Of a stretch of DNA of 64,000 nt, positions 16,781-25,513 are shown one piece after another. The translations under genes were made by a program, and so were the position numbers. A model generated the notes under the pieces. That model was not told the DNA's origin, searched no databases, and saw only the letters and a program-made list of their open reading frames with translations. Numbering within the stretch: position 1 is the first letter of the stretch; each line of letters opens with the position of its first letter. The stretch is from Pedobacter yonginensis (GTDB lineage: Bacteria; Bacteroidota; Bacteroidia; Sphingobacteriales; Sphingobacteriaceae): NCBI RefSeq assembly GCF_003173595.1, contig NZ_QGNZ01000005.1, positions 1 to 64,000 of the forward strand, in the 5' to 3' direction.

Positions 16781-17686
16781 TTAAAAGACTTTCTGTCCAA
16801 ATAAATACCTATAGTTTTCAGAAAGCTTAATTCCAGTTGATCTAAATCTTTCACTAGTCTTATTACAGTAACTTATTGTGTTTTTGAACAATCTAATTAA
16901 TTTGATATTTTCAGCTGCTGCAAGCCTTAGTTGATGGTGATAATTCCAGAACTCCTTAGGTGTATATAGAACTTGTATCGGTGCAGAATTATTAAATTCA
17001 AATTCCGAAATATCAATAAAATATTTTTGACTATCCTCAGCCTTTCTCAAACCTTTATAGTAGACATTACTAATGGCTTCTCGTTTTTGAAGCCATATTT
17101 TCGTGTCTAAATTAAGTTCTAAAGTCGATGTTATTTTTATAGTTAAATCGCCAATATTTTCGATTGCTTGTTTGTTCAAAGAATTGATGTTTTGAACAAC
17201 GGGTAGTGCTTCATTTTGATAGCTAGCTAGTATTGGAAAAATACGTTCTTCTTCTATTCGATACATTGCTAAACTCTCATACAAATAATCAAATGCTTGC
17301 AACCTTCTATTAAAATTAAATAAGCGAAAATTTTCAAGCCCAGTAAATAATGATTTGAAAGCATTGGAGTATGAGATATCCTTAAAATTTGAGATTGCTG
17401 AGCAAGGAGATACAAAAATATTGAAATTGGGATTACTATCTTCGTTTATCTGACTGCTGAATGTTTGCATATTTGTTGATTGTACAAATAAGTAGTTTTT
17501 GAAGATCAGATAATTTCTTTTTAATAACTTTTTAAAGTTTCTGCGTTGCCTGTATCTACCTATTTCTTTTATAGTTTCATTCAGAAACAGACCTAAAATA
17601 AATACTAAAATACTGATAGTTATAGTAGCCGTTGCTGGTTTAGGTATCGACAAATAGCTTGAAAGAAAATTAATTAGAGAGTTCAT
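16781..17686 (-). CDS. Orphan membrane-anchored protein of the islet
   Basis: A 301-residue protein I do not recognise. A single hydrophobic segment lies at about residues 20-38 (ITISILVFILGLFL), followed at once by basic residues (RYRQRRNFKKLLKR), which suggests an N-out or N-terminal anchor with the bulk (about 40-301) in the cytoplasm. The rest is predicted helical, rich in Asn, Phe and Tyr, with pieces like REAISNVYYKGLRKAEDSQ and LRLAAAENIKLIRLFKN. No catalytic motif seen. It is the only gene of the repeat-bracketed islet and its AT-rich codons differ from its neighbours, as expected of acquired DNA. A defence or phage-related role is possible but unproven. Confidence 0.75.
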   Translation of the reverse strand: MNSLINFLSSYLSIPKPATATITISILVFILGLFLNETIKEIGRYRQRRNFKKLLKRNYLIFKNYLFVQSTNMQTFSSQINEDSNPNFNIFVSPCSAISNFKDISYSNAFKSLFTGLENFRLFNFNRRLQAFDYLYESLAMYRIEEERIFPILASYQNEALPVVQNINSLNKQAIENIGDLTIKITSTLELNLDTKIWLQKREAISNVYYKGLRKAEDSQKYFIDISEFEFNNSAPIQVLYTPKEFWNYHHQLRLAAAENIKLIRLFKNTISYCNKTSERFRSTGIKLSENYRYLFGQKVF

Positions 17687-17800
17687 CTGTCTAAGATACT
17701 AAAAAATTAATATACTGATTTATAAGGATTTATCAATCAAACTTATAGATCAAATATTACATTAGCATAATTAATGTGTAACTATGGCTACTAAACTCAT

Positions 17801-17826
17801 TATATTTCACCGAGTTTGGTGAAATA
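17801..17826. repeat. Inverted repeat across the islet/right-repeat boundary
   Basis: ATATTTCACC / GGTGAAATAT separated by GAGTTT. The left arm is islet sequence and the right arm lies inside the 101-bp repeat, so the repeat boundary (17812) sits next to the loop. The left copy of the 101-bp repeat lacks the first arm. Confidence 0.6.
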
Positions 17827-17912
17827 TTCATTTAAATTAATTTATTGTAAATATTCTAATGCTTCCTCAACAGTGTTAACCGGCAACTGGCATACTTTAT
17901 TTCGGCAAATAT
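17812..17912. repeat. 101-bp perfect direct repeat, right copy
   Basis: Identical to 16204-16304. In this copy the 71-bp 3' end of the thioredoxin-domain gene (17842-17912) is functional, and the first 20 bp of slyD are a remnant. Confidence 0.95.
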
Positions 17913-19863
17913 AAACTTTTGTTTCATTGCTTTCCTTACCTTTTAACAGTGGCAGGTTACTTTTTGTTCCGCCTAATGTAATTTTGTTCGGAATATAATG
18001 ATTACTTAACTCCAGTTTAACTAAATCGGTTTCTAAACCCATAATCGCAATCTCGTTTATTCCGTAAACCTCATTTAAAATTTGTATCGACCAATTGGAA
18101 TAAGCTGAACCGTAATTCTGGATTTTAGATTGTACAGAGGCCAACATTTCGGATGCCTTTGCCGTATAATCATCCAAGTCATAAAAAAGGCCAAGTTTGC
18201 GAAGGTTTTGTGCCATTACGGAATTAGATGCAGGAATAACGTTGTCCATAATTTCGTGTTTCCGGGCGATTAATCCTTCACTTTCTGCTGAGGTATAAAA
18301 AAACATTGGCGAATCCGAATCCGTGAAATTGGCAATAACATAATCAGCTAAATTCTTCGCCTCGATCAGCCATTTTTCGTCAAAATCTCCTTCATAAAGT
18401 GCAATAAGTGCTTCAATCATAAAGGCATAGTCATCTAAAAAAGCGGTTATAGATGCTTTTCCATTTTTGTAATTCCGATATAAGCCACCATTTTCAGCTT
18501 TCAGGTTGTTTAAAATAAATAGAGCAGCGGCTGATGCCTTTTCACGATATACACCATTGTTCAAAACAGCATCTGCATCGGCCAAAGCCTTAATCATCAT
18601 GGCATTCCATGCAGTTAAGCATTTATCATCAAGCCCTGGGCGAACTCTTCTGCTGCGTGCTTCGAGTAGTTTTGTCTTTGCAAATTGTACCTTATCAAAA
18701 AGGATTGCGGCATCAATATCGTGCTTGGCAATGAGCGCATCATCCTGAACGGTTTTCCTTAAAATATTGGTTTGTTCCTCCTCCCAATTTCCATCTTCTG
18801 TTACATTGTAATAATCGCCGATTAAGGGCGCATCTGCCCCCAAAACTTCATCAAATTCCCGCTTATTCCAAACATAAAACTTGCCTTCAACACCCTCGCT
18901 ATCTGCATCTAAAGCCGAATAGAATAAGCCATCAGGCGAAGTCATTTCACTAAAAACCCAATCAATACTTTCTATAGCCGTTTGTTTGAAGGAATCAAAT
19001 TTTGTGCATTGGTAGGCTTCTATATACAAACTAATCAGCTGTGCATTATCATAAAGCATTTTTTCGAAATGTGGAACGTGCCATTTATCATCAACAGAAT
19101 AACGTGCAAAACCACCTGCTATTTGATCGTAAATTCCGCCTCTGCTCATCTCTTCCAAAGTTTGACAAACGGGCGTAAAAACCGATTCATCATCTTTCAG
19201 AAATCCATACCTCAACAAAAACACCCAATTGTTTGGTAAGGGGAACTTTGGGGCACGATTATATCCACCGTAACTGATGTCGAAATGGCGTTTCCAAGGT
19301 TCTACAATTTCTGATAGGTCTTCATGCGTGTAGCCTTCCTTTTTAACTGAAGGAATGATTTTCTCGCTATCGCGAATGCCTGAAGTAAGCCTTTCCGCAT
19401 ATTGAATCGCCTTATCTGGCTCATTCGCCCAAAGGCCAGCTACATTTTCTAAAATGTTAATCCAATCATTCTTTCTAAAATAAGTACCGCCATAAATCGG
19501 ACGTTGATCAGGCAAACAAATGCAGTTTAAAGGCCATCCTCCGCTTCCAGTCATTAACTGAATGGCATACATATAAATCTGATCGATATCTGGTCTTTCC
19601 TCACGATCTACCTTAATGCAGATGTAGTGTTGGTTCATCACCTCTGCCACCTCATGGTTTTCAAAACTTTCACGTTCCATTACATGGCACCAATGGCAGG
19701 CAGAATAGCCAATACTAACCAATATCAGTTTATTTTCTGCCTTCGCTTTCTCCAAAGCCTCTGCACCCCATTCATACCAGTGTACGGGATTATATGCGTG
19801 TTGCAGCAAATAAGGCGAAGAAGCATTAATTAGGCTATTGGGTTCGGAATGTGTGTTTGACAT
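17842..19863 (-). CDS. Thioredoxin-domain protein, YyaL/SSP411 (DUF255) family
   Basis: A 673-residue protein: N-terminal thioredoxin-like DUF255 domain (about 1-165) starting NSLINASSPYLLQHAYNPV with the active-site-like CHWC in SACHWCHVMERESF, followed by a large (alpha/alpha)6-barrel-like region (about 190-660) seen in N-acylglucosamine epimerase-type folds. Orthologues occur from bacteria to humans (SSP411); the true reaction is not settled. No signal peptide, so cytoplasmic. Its last 71 bp are duplicated at the left end of the islet. Before insertion, slyD directly followed it as the next gene of an operon. Confidence 0.92.
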   Translation of the reverse strand: MSNTHSEPNSLINASSPYLLQHAYNPVHWYEWGAEALEKAKAENKLILVSIGYSACHWCHVMERESFENHEVAEVMNQHYICIKVDREERPDIDQIYMYAIQLMTGSGGWPLNCICLPDQRPIYGGTYFRKNDWINILENVAGLWANEPDKAIQYAERLTSGIRDSEKIIPSVKKEGYTHEDLSEIVEPWKRHFDISYGGYNRAPKFPLPNNWVFLLRYGFLKDDESVFTPVCQTLEEMSRGGIYDQIAGGFARYSVDDKWHVPHFEKMLYDNAQLISLYIEAYQCTKFDSFKQTAIESIDWVFSEMTSPDGLFYSALDADSEGVEGKFYVWNKREFDEVLGADAPLIGDYYNVTEDGNWEEEQTNILRKTVQDDALIAKHDIDAAILFDKVQFAKTKLLEARSRRVRPGLDDKCLTAWNAMMIKALADADAVLNNGVYREKASAAALFILNNLKAENGGLYRNYKNGKASITAFLDDYAFMIEALIALYEGDFDEKWLIEAKNLADYVIANFTDSDSPMFFYTSAESEGLIARKHEIMDNVIPASNSVMAQNLRKLGLFYDLDDYTAKASEMLASVQSKIQNYGSAYSNWSIQILNEVYGINEIAIMGLETDLVKLELSNHYIPNKITLGGTKSNLPLLKGKESNETKVYICRNKVCQLPVNTVEEALEYLQ

Positions 19864-20049
19864 GGATTTTATGAATCTAAAATTGAAATCGTAAAGCTAT
19901 AAATTATCTACAAAGCTGTTCCGTTTTAGTTTTTGTTTTTATACTTTAGTCGGAAATCTAAACATTGATGGCGCTGGCTAGAAACAGCTGATGCCAAATC
20001 CATTGGAGAGACTTTTAAATCGCCTATAGAAAATTATCAAAATACCATT

Positions 20050-21147
20050 ATGAAAATCACCCATATAGAAATATTCCGATTCAGCATTCCGATGGAGCCT
20101 TTTGTTATTGCAACGGGAACCATGCACTTTGCTCAAAATGTGTTAATTAGGGTGCACACGGATGCCGAAATCCATGGCATTGGCGAATGCTCGGCCTTCC
20201 CGATGATTGTTGGCGAAACACAAGACACTTGCATTGCGATGGCGAAAGACTTTGCCGCCATTTGGATTGGCAAAAACCCCCTTGAAATTCCGGAAAGGAT
20301 GAACGATTTGTTGGGTTATGCCGACCATAACAGCACCATTAAGAGCGCATTTGATATGGCCCTTTTCGATATTTCGGCTAAATATGCCAAACAACCACTT
20401 TACCAATTTCTAGGCGGACAAAAACGAACCATTGAAACAGACATGACCATCGGCATAGATACGCCTGAGGGTATGGCTCAAACCGCATTGAAATACAAAA
20501 GCCAAGGCTGTAGCATTATCAAAATAAAATTGGGTAAAAAAATTGATGATGATATTGAGCGGGTTAAAACCATTAGGGAAGCCGTTGGTGATGAAATGAC
20601 GCTTCGCTTGGATGCCAATCAGGGCTGGACATTTGATGATGCCCTTTTTGCCCTTGGCGAACTTGCACAGTACAATATCGAATTCTGCGAACAGCCCATG
20701 CGCACTTGGTTTGATGATAAATTGCCTGAGTTAAACATCAATTCGCCAATTAAATTAATGGCTGATGAAAGTTGCTACAACCATCACGACGCCAGAAAAC
20801 TCATTAACAGTCAATCAACCACCTACTTAAACATTAAATTCTCAAAATCTGGAGGCATTCTCGAGGCACAAAAAATTCATGAAGAAGCGATTCAAAAAGG
20901 GGTGAAATGTATGATCGGTAGTATGTTGGAGAGTAGAATTGCTTTGAGTGCAAATCTTCATTTTGCGCTGGCAAGCCCAAATGTAGAGTTCTTCGACTTA
21001 GATACGGCCTTACTGGGGCATTTGGTTGACCCTGTGGTTGGTGGATTAACCTACAATGGCTACTTTCTTGATGTTCCAGAATCGCACGGTCTAGGTGCCG
21101 AACCCGACGAAGAATTTTTGAAAACCTGCGAAAGTTGGACGATATAA
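20050..21147 (+). CDS. Dipeptide epimerase family (enolase superfamily)
   Basis: A 365-residue mandelate racemase/muconate lactonizing-type enzyme. The capping domain is residues 1-130; the barrel carries the catalytic pair in IIKIKLGKK (K-x-K), the metal ligands in RLDANQGW, EFCEQP and LMADESC, and the second catalytic lysine in NIKFSKSGG. This combination is typical of L-Ala-D/L-Glu and related dipeptide epimerases, which act in peptidoglycan peptide recycling. The substrate cannot be fixed from sequence alone. It converges with the lysozyme gene downstream, a suggestive cell-wall neighbour. Confidence 0.85.
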   Translation: MKITHIEIFRFSIPMEPFVIATGTMHFAQNVLIRVHTDAEIHGIGECSAFPMIVGETQDTCIAMAKDFAAIWIGKNPLEIPERMNDLLGYADHNSTIKSAFDMALFDISAKYAKQPLYQFLGGQKRTIETDMTIGIDTPEGMAQTALKYKSQGCSIIKIKLGKKIDDDIERVKTIREAVGDEMTLRLDANQGWTFDDALFALGELAQYNIEFCEQPMRTWFDDKLPELNINSPIKLMADESCYNHHDARKLINSQSTTYLNIKFSKSGGILEAQKIHEEAIQKGVKCMIGSMLESRIALSANLHFALASPNVEFFDLDTALLGHLVDPVVGGLTYNGYFLDVPESHGLGAEPDEEFLKTCESWTI

Positions 21148-21192
21148 TGACCTGCCTAGCCCCTTTAAATTAACTTGCAAAAATAAGGGGGC

Positions 21193-22059
21193 TTACTTAA
21201 TGATCATCTTTTCAAACGCAGTGCTATCTCCGTTAAAAGCGTTAAAATCGACCACGTGTCCGATTCCATTAATTTTCGCCTTATCAGAATGTTGCCAAAA
21301 CTTCCATCTGCTTTTGTCTAATCGCAATTTGGGTTGGTAATAGTGCGCAATCCACAGCGGAGAATCATCCAGTTTTCCTTCCAGATAATCTTCATAAAAT
21401 TTTAAGCCTGTGTAAACAATTGGCCTTACTTTGGTTTTCATTTCTACATATGTTAAAAAATCAGAAAGTTCGAGGCGCATTCTTAATGGCGAAACACCAT
21501 CAAGCGATTCGACATCCACTACAGGCGGTAAATCTCCTTTTTCGATATTAACTACTTGTAAAAAGAACTTCGCTTGCGTTTTACCATCGCGTTTGGGTCT
21601 GAAAAAATGATAGGCACCACAGGCAATACCCACTTTAGGCGCTTCTCTCCAATTGCGTTGGAAATATGGATCGACCTGCAAAATCCCTTCGGTGGCTTTT
21701 ATAAATGCAAAGCGAATGCTTACATCATCATCCCTCATCTCTTTAACTTTTTGCCAGTTAATTTTTCCCTGATAGTAAGATACATCGATTCCGTGTATGG
21801 TATATTTTTTCGGAATTTTAATGCTAAAGCTCTCGTAAGTTCTATAATTTGGGTCTTCACCAATATCCTTTATCCATCGCCAAGTGCCTACAAAACCTTT
21901 TAAAATATATCCATAGTAAAAAGGAGAAAGCAAAATGAGCAATATACCTGCTATTGCTATTTTCCACTGCGTTAAAAAGCGATTTGATTTCTTTTTACCC
22001 TTATTCGGTTTTCTTGCGGGAGCTTTTCTTACAACAGGCTTTTTTCTCTCTGGCGGCAT
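21193..22059 (-). CDS. GH25 family lysozyme, membrane-anchored
   Basis: A 288-residue protein with a Lys/Arg-rich N-terminus (about 1-28), one transmembrane helix (about 34-51) and a GH25 domain from about residue 82 to the end. Domain hallmarks are HGIDVSYYQGKINWQKV (with the first catalytic Asp), FAFIKATEG, GAYHFFRPK and VVDVES (second acidic site). GH25 enzymes cleave beta-1,4 N-acetylmuramyl bonds in peptidoglycan. Anchored on the periplasmic face, it may act in wall turnover. Converges with the epimerase gene. Confidence 0.9.
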   Translation of the reverse strand: MPPERKKPVVRKAPARKPNKGKKKSNRFLTQWKIAIAGILLILLSPFYYGYILKGFVGTWRWIKDIGEDPNYRTYESFSIKIPKKYTIHGIDVSYYQGKINWQKVKEMRDDDVSIRFAFIKATEGILQVDPYFQRNWREAPKVGIACGAYHFFRPKRDGKTQAKFFLQVVNIEKGDLPPVVDVESLDGVSPLRMRLELSDFLTYVEMKTKVRPIVYTGLKFYEDYLEGKLDDSPLWIAHYYQPKLRLDKSRWKFWQHSDKAKINGIGHVVDFNAFNGDSTAFEKMIIK

Positions 22060-22129
22060 AGCTTATTTGATTTGGCTAAGTTGAGGAAAAATGTAAGGAA
22101 ATAAAAGATTTTGAACCATTTTAAGCCTT

Positions 22130-22187
22130 AAAAAAAGAGAGCGAGAAAAACCAAAGGCTCTTCCCGCTCATCTAAATTAACGCTCTC
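22130..22187 (-). terminator. Terminator of the dehydrogenase gene
   Basis: On the minus strand GAGAGCG (22187-22181) pairs with CGCTCTC (22143-22137), then seven T. The loop is long (37 nt) and holds a further small GAGCG/CGCTC-like pairing option. It follows the stop at 22237. Confidence 0.55.
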
Positions 22188-22236
22188 GTATTTTAAACGT
22201 CAGTTTTGCAAAAATGTTTGGCTGAGTTTAAATTAA

Positions 22237-23085
22237 TTAAATATTATTTTTTGAAATCACGCTCCAATCGTCTGAACCGTGCCCTTTTTCAATCCAAGCA
22301 TCCATTTCAGCAACAACGGCTGGCAAAACGGTTAGTTTAACTGCGCCTTTGTTTGCTGCGCTCATCATTAAACCCGCATCTTTTCTGGCCATATCAAGTT
22401 CCCAAGACGGTTTACTAAAATCGCCTGCTCTGAGTTTATCCAATCGGGCAGGTGCTCCAGCTCCCGGATTCCAGAATCCAAAAAGTGTTGCGATATCTTC
22501 TGAATCGATATTCAAGGCTTTTGAAAGTGCAAGTGCATCAGACAGGCCTGCGGTCATTGAAATCAAAAATAAATTGCCCACCAGTTTTATCCCGGCAGCT
22601 TTTCCCTCCTCTTTCCCGAAATTAAGCACTTTGCCCGTCATCTTAGAGAGTTCGGGCTCTAGCGTTGCGATAATCTCTTGATCGCCAGATACTAACATAC
22701 TTCCTGTACTTTCAAGTGCATTTGGCGGACCCATAAACACTGGTGCGTGTAGGTACACAAAACCTCTTTCTTTCCAGCTTGCCGTTCTTTCCACCGCTCC
22801 TTCCGCAGATGTTGTGGTATGATCTATAATTACTGTACCTGGCGAAAAACCGGTACTGGCAGCCTCCAAAACCTCGTCAACTGTGGCATCATCTTTTAAC
22901 GTAAGGTGAATCACGTCTGCTCCCCTAACCGCATCAGCCACATCAGTAAAAACAAGTGCACCATCTGCCGCAAGCGCTTCGGCTTTAGATGCCGTTCTAT
23001 TCCAAACCTGCACCTGTTCTCCTTTGCGAAGCATGGCCTTAACAAAATTTGAACCCAAAAGGCCCATACCTAAAAATGCTTTCAT
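22237..23085 (-). CDS. NAD(P)-dependent beta-hydroxyacid dehydrogenase-like protein
   Basis: A 282-residue member of the 3-hydroxyisobutyrate / 6-phosphogluconate dehydrogenase family. A Rossmann domain begins at residue 2 with LGMGLLGSN and the NADP-type helix VWNRTASKAEAL; the C-terminal all-helical domain contains the catalytic lysine in GKAAGIKLVGN. The typical substrate-site segment reads DHTTTSAEG. It would oxidise or reduce a beta-hydroxyacid or imine; the substrate is not evident. Monocistronic between two opposing genes. Confidence 0.85.
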   Translation of the reverse strand: MKAFLGMGLLGSNFVKAMLRKGEQVQVWNRTASKAEALAADGALVFTDVADAVRGADVIHLTLKDDATVDEVLEAASTGFSPGTVIIDHTTTSAEGAVERTASWKERGFVYLHAPVFMGPPNALESTGSMLVSGDQEIIATLEPELSKMTGKVLNFGKEEGKAAGIKLVGNLFLISMTAGLSDALALSKALNIDSEDIATLFGFWNPGAGAPARLDKLRAGDFSKPSWELDMARKDAGLMMSAANKGAVKLTVLPAVVAEMDAWIEKGHGSDDWSVISKNNI

Positions 23086-23246
23086 AATTGTCTATTTTGA
23101 AGGGTAAATATAGCGATATGAACACAAACACTGAAGGCGAGTACAACTCTTTAAATATTGCAGGATTAAGCAATAAAGCCTGGCTATGTTAAAAATCCAA
23201 CCGTAATAATTTATAATTTTCTATTTTTGCAGCTCCAAACCAAAGC

Positions 23247-24488
23247 ATGTTTAAACTTATATTCAATACTTATAAAGCCTCTTTTAGCGGATTAAGCAAA
23301 GAGACTTGGTTGTTGAGCATTGTTATGATGTTTAATCGTTGTGGCAGCATGGCTGTGCCATTTATGGGGCTGTATGTTACGCAGAGTTTGCACCGATCGG
23401 AAACAGATGCGGGCTTAATTATTACGCTTTTTGGTGTAGGATCAATTTTAGGTTCATTAACAGGGGGCAAATTAACCGATATTATTGGTTTCAGACCCGT
23501 ACAAATCTTATCCTCTATCATTGGTGGGCTATTGTTTATCTTATTTTCTTCGGTAGAACATTTTTATACCCTGTGCATTTTAGCCGTTGTGATTAGTTTT
23601 TTTTCAGAAGCATTTCGTCCCGCCAATTTTACCGCCGTTGCCCACTATGCCCAAGAAGGCACCATAACCAGATCATACTCCTTAAACCGCCTTGCAGTAA
23701 ATATAGGCTGGTCTGTAGGGATCAGTTTGGCTGGTATTATTGCCTCCATAAACTATAAATTACTGTTCATTGTTGAGGGTGGCGTAAGCATTATGGTTGG
23801 GCTTTCCATTTTATTGCTTTTGCCTCAGGTTAAGGGCTTTATACAGAAAGCAAAAGCAAACCGAAATGCCATAGCCATTCAAAAACCTTGGGAAGATGGT
23901 TTTTACCTGAAGTTTATTGCACTCACAACGGTTTTCATCACATCGGCATTTTTAATGTTTAGGGTTGTACCTGTATTTTTTAAAGAGCAGTGGCACATTA
24001 ACGAATCATCAATAGGCTTGATTATCGGCATAAACGGTGCAATAATTGCGCTTTTTGAAATGATTATGATCAACAAAATTGAAAATAAAAGACCACCTAT
24101 ATTTTTCATTGTAATTGGCGCTTCTTTATTTGCAATATCGTATCTGGTTTTGAGCATTCCGTTGGGCCTGCACATTACAATGGCTATTTTAACGGTAATC
24201 ATTTTCACCATAGGCGAAATGTTTGTTTTGCCGTTTATAAATACGGTGGTAATAAGCAGAAGCAACGAACACAATAGAGGTTTGTATGCCGCGGGTTACA
24301 CGCTCAGTTGGTCGGTGGCGCAAGTATGTGGACCAATAACCGGTTTCTACATTGCAAATCACTTCGGCTATACAAGCTTGTATGTTGGCATTGCTGCAAT
24401 TTTATTTTTATGCGCTTATGGTTTTAGCGCACTCAACAAAACCAGTGCGAAACCTGCTTTGGAAAAAGAAAATGCTACATACCTCTAA
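23247..24488 (+). CDS. MFS transporter
   Basis: A 413-residue integral membrane protein with about twelve predicted helices in two halves. The first half carries the A-motif-like GSLTGGKLTDIIGFRPVQ in loop 2-3 and the second half repeats the architecture, both typical of the major facilitator superfamily. It is probably a drug:proton antiporter or a related efflux carrier; the substrate cannot be inferred. A possible -7 element TATTTTTG lies at 23222-23229, but without a -33 element at the right distance. Confidence 0.88.
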   Translation: MFKLIFNTYKASFSGLSKETWLLSIVMMFNRCGSMAVPFMGLYVTQSLHRSETDAGLIITLFGVGSILGSLTGGKLTDIIGFRPVQILSSIIGGLLFILFSSVEHFYTLCILAVVISFFSEAFRPANFTAVAHYAQEGTITRSYSLNRLAVNIGWSVGISLAGIIASINYKLLFIVEGGVSIMVGLSILLLLPQVKGFIQKAKANRNAIAIQKPWEDGFYLKFIALTTVFITSAFLMFRVVPVFFKEQWHINESSIGLIIGINGAIIALFEMIMINKIENKRPPIFFIVIGASLFAISYLVLSIPLGLHITMAILTVIIFTIGEMFVLPFINTVVISRSNEHNRGLYAAGYTLSWSVAQVCGPITGFYIANHFGYTSLYVGIAAILFLCAYGFSALNKTSAKPALEKENATYL

Positions 24489-24677
24489 GCAAAATTCTTT
24501 TTAGCTGATTAAATTTTATTTAAAAGCGCCTGGAAAAAATAAGAGGCAGACCCATAAAGACAAAATTCGTACACAAAATCTTTGTCCTGCTTGTGTCTCC
24601 ACCAACCAAAAACAGACACCTGTTATCACGGTAAGAGGTGGCACGTACCATGCGGTTTACTAAATAATAAATCAAAA

Positions 24678-24695
24678 TTAGGCAGTCATGCCTAA
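24678..24695. promoter_or_regulatory. Palindrome upstream of the broken XRE gene
   Basis: Perfect 7-bp inverted repeat TTAGGCA (24678-24684) / TGCCTAA (24689-24695) with a 4-bp spacer, next to an AATATTTG -7-like element and 33 bp before the XRE start. Such dyads are typical operators of XRE repressors (inference). Confidence 0.45.
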
Positions 24696-24728
24696 ATAAT
24701 ATTTGCGCTTCTACAGCACATTTGACTA

Positions 24729-24950
24729 ATGTTATCACAGTCAGATGAAAAAGAGCAATTAGATGCTTTCGGAAAGAATCTTCGAAGAATTGGAAAGGAG
24801 AAAGACCTTTCAAGGGAAGCGCTTGCAAATTTGTCTGAGATAGAATTATGACAGATTTATCGGATTGAGACGGGAAAGATAAATTGTAAGCTTATTACAA
24901 TATCTAGGATTGCAAAAGCGCTAGAGATAGATTCTAGGGAGCTGTTTTGA
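24729..24950 (+). pseudogene. XRE-family HTH regulator with internal stop
   Basis: Starts ATG 24729 and reads a full XRE helix-turn-helix: DAFGKNLRRIGKEKDLSRE, ALANLSEIEL, then TGA at 24849-24851, then in the same frame QIYRIETGKINCKL and RIAKALEIDSRELF, stop at 24948-24950 (73 sense codons plus the internal stop). Homologues usually read ...IELSQIYRIETG..., so a single TCA to TGA change fits. Without readthrough the product is 40 residues, lacking the second half of the domain. The minus-strand frame 24520-24828 is only its shadow. Confidence 0.85.
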
Positions 24951-25167
24951 CGATAGTTTTTAATTCCGAATAGATTTAATTAACAGCCTAGATACTAGTA
25001 CTTTACATAAATAGCGTAAGTTATTAACACTCGTATTAGTCTCTCAAACCCTTGAAAAGAAATATTTAGCTTTTTTATTGCTTGAAAATGATATTTGGAT
25101 GATCGTTTTTCCCCAGCAATTCAACAGGGTGTTAACAACTTTGGTTCACAAAAAGCACATATTGCCC

Positions 25168-25337
25168 TATCTTTGAATAAGATAAATCGATGATACGTTT
25201 TTTCTAATATGATTTGTTCTTTTTCTCAGAAAGAAAAATCACGCATTAATAATCATTAGTTAAAGTTTAGCTCCCTCCAAAAGAGATAATTGCTAATCAT
25301 GTTAGTGTGAAGCCTAGGTCCAAACTAGGCTTTTTTT
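25168..25337 (+). ncRNA. Candidate small RNA unit with strong terminator
   Basis: TATCTTTG (25168-25175) matches the -7 consensus; a strong intrinsic terminator ends the unit: AGCCTAG (25311-25317) / CTAGGCT (25325-25331), loop GTCCAAA, then T to 25337. Between them (about 160 nt) no open frame with a family resemblance is present. A -33 box is not at the usual spacing. Predicted transcript about 25182-25337. The stretch 24951-25167 before it holds nothing I recognise. Confidence 0.45.
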
Positions 25338-25479
25338 ATAAATCAAAACTATTCATAAATCTAAATTTTTCTTTCTAATCTTCTCCACATTTCAACATTT
25401 TCGATTGAAGACTTATATTTTAATGCATTTCAATTGAAATTAGCTACCTAATTTGTTTCATTAATCTATTTGTAACATT

Positions 25480-25510
25480 TTTGTTACTAAATTTTAAATG
25501 TTTATATTTG
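25480..25510 (+). promoter_or_regulatory. Promoter 3 nt before a start codon
   Basis: TTTG (25480-25483), 19 nt, TATATTTG (25503-25510) is a full match to the Bacteroidota consensus. The downstream ATG is at 25514, so the transcript should begin at or within a few nt of the start codon. Confidence 0.6.
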
Positions 25511-25513
25511 GTA

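Larger units (their letters stand above)
16305..17811. mobile_element. 1,507-bp islet bracketed by 101-bp direct repeats
   Basis: Sequence between the two 101-bp repeats. It is visibly more AT-rich than its flanks and holds one orphan minus-strand membrane protein gene, a terminator and a promoter pointing at slyD. There is no transposase, integrase or terminal inverted repeat characteristic of an IS. Because each repeat copy contains the same slyD/thioredoxin-gene junction, the simplest ancestor is a single junction that was opened by insertion or recombination. The repeat is much longer than a normal transposon target duplication. Non-coding 16359-16500 and 16523-16680 show no further gene. 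Confidence 0.6.

Noticed and set aside
16688..16804. A 38-codon plus-strand frame in the islet
   Set aside because: Too short, no promoter, overlaps the orphan gene 3' end. Left unannotated, though a small peptide cannot be excluded.
16204..17912. Insertion sequence with target-site duplication
   Set aside because: No transposase, no terminal inverted repeats, and 101-bp duplications are too long; described as an islet instead.
24520..24828. A 102-residue minus-strand frame
   Set aside because: Antisense to the broken XRE gene and its leader; composition does not resemble a protein.
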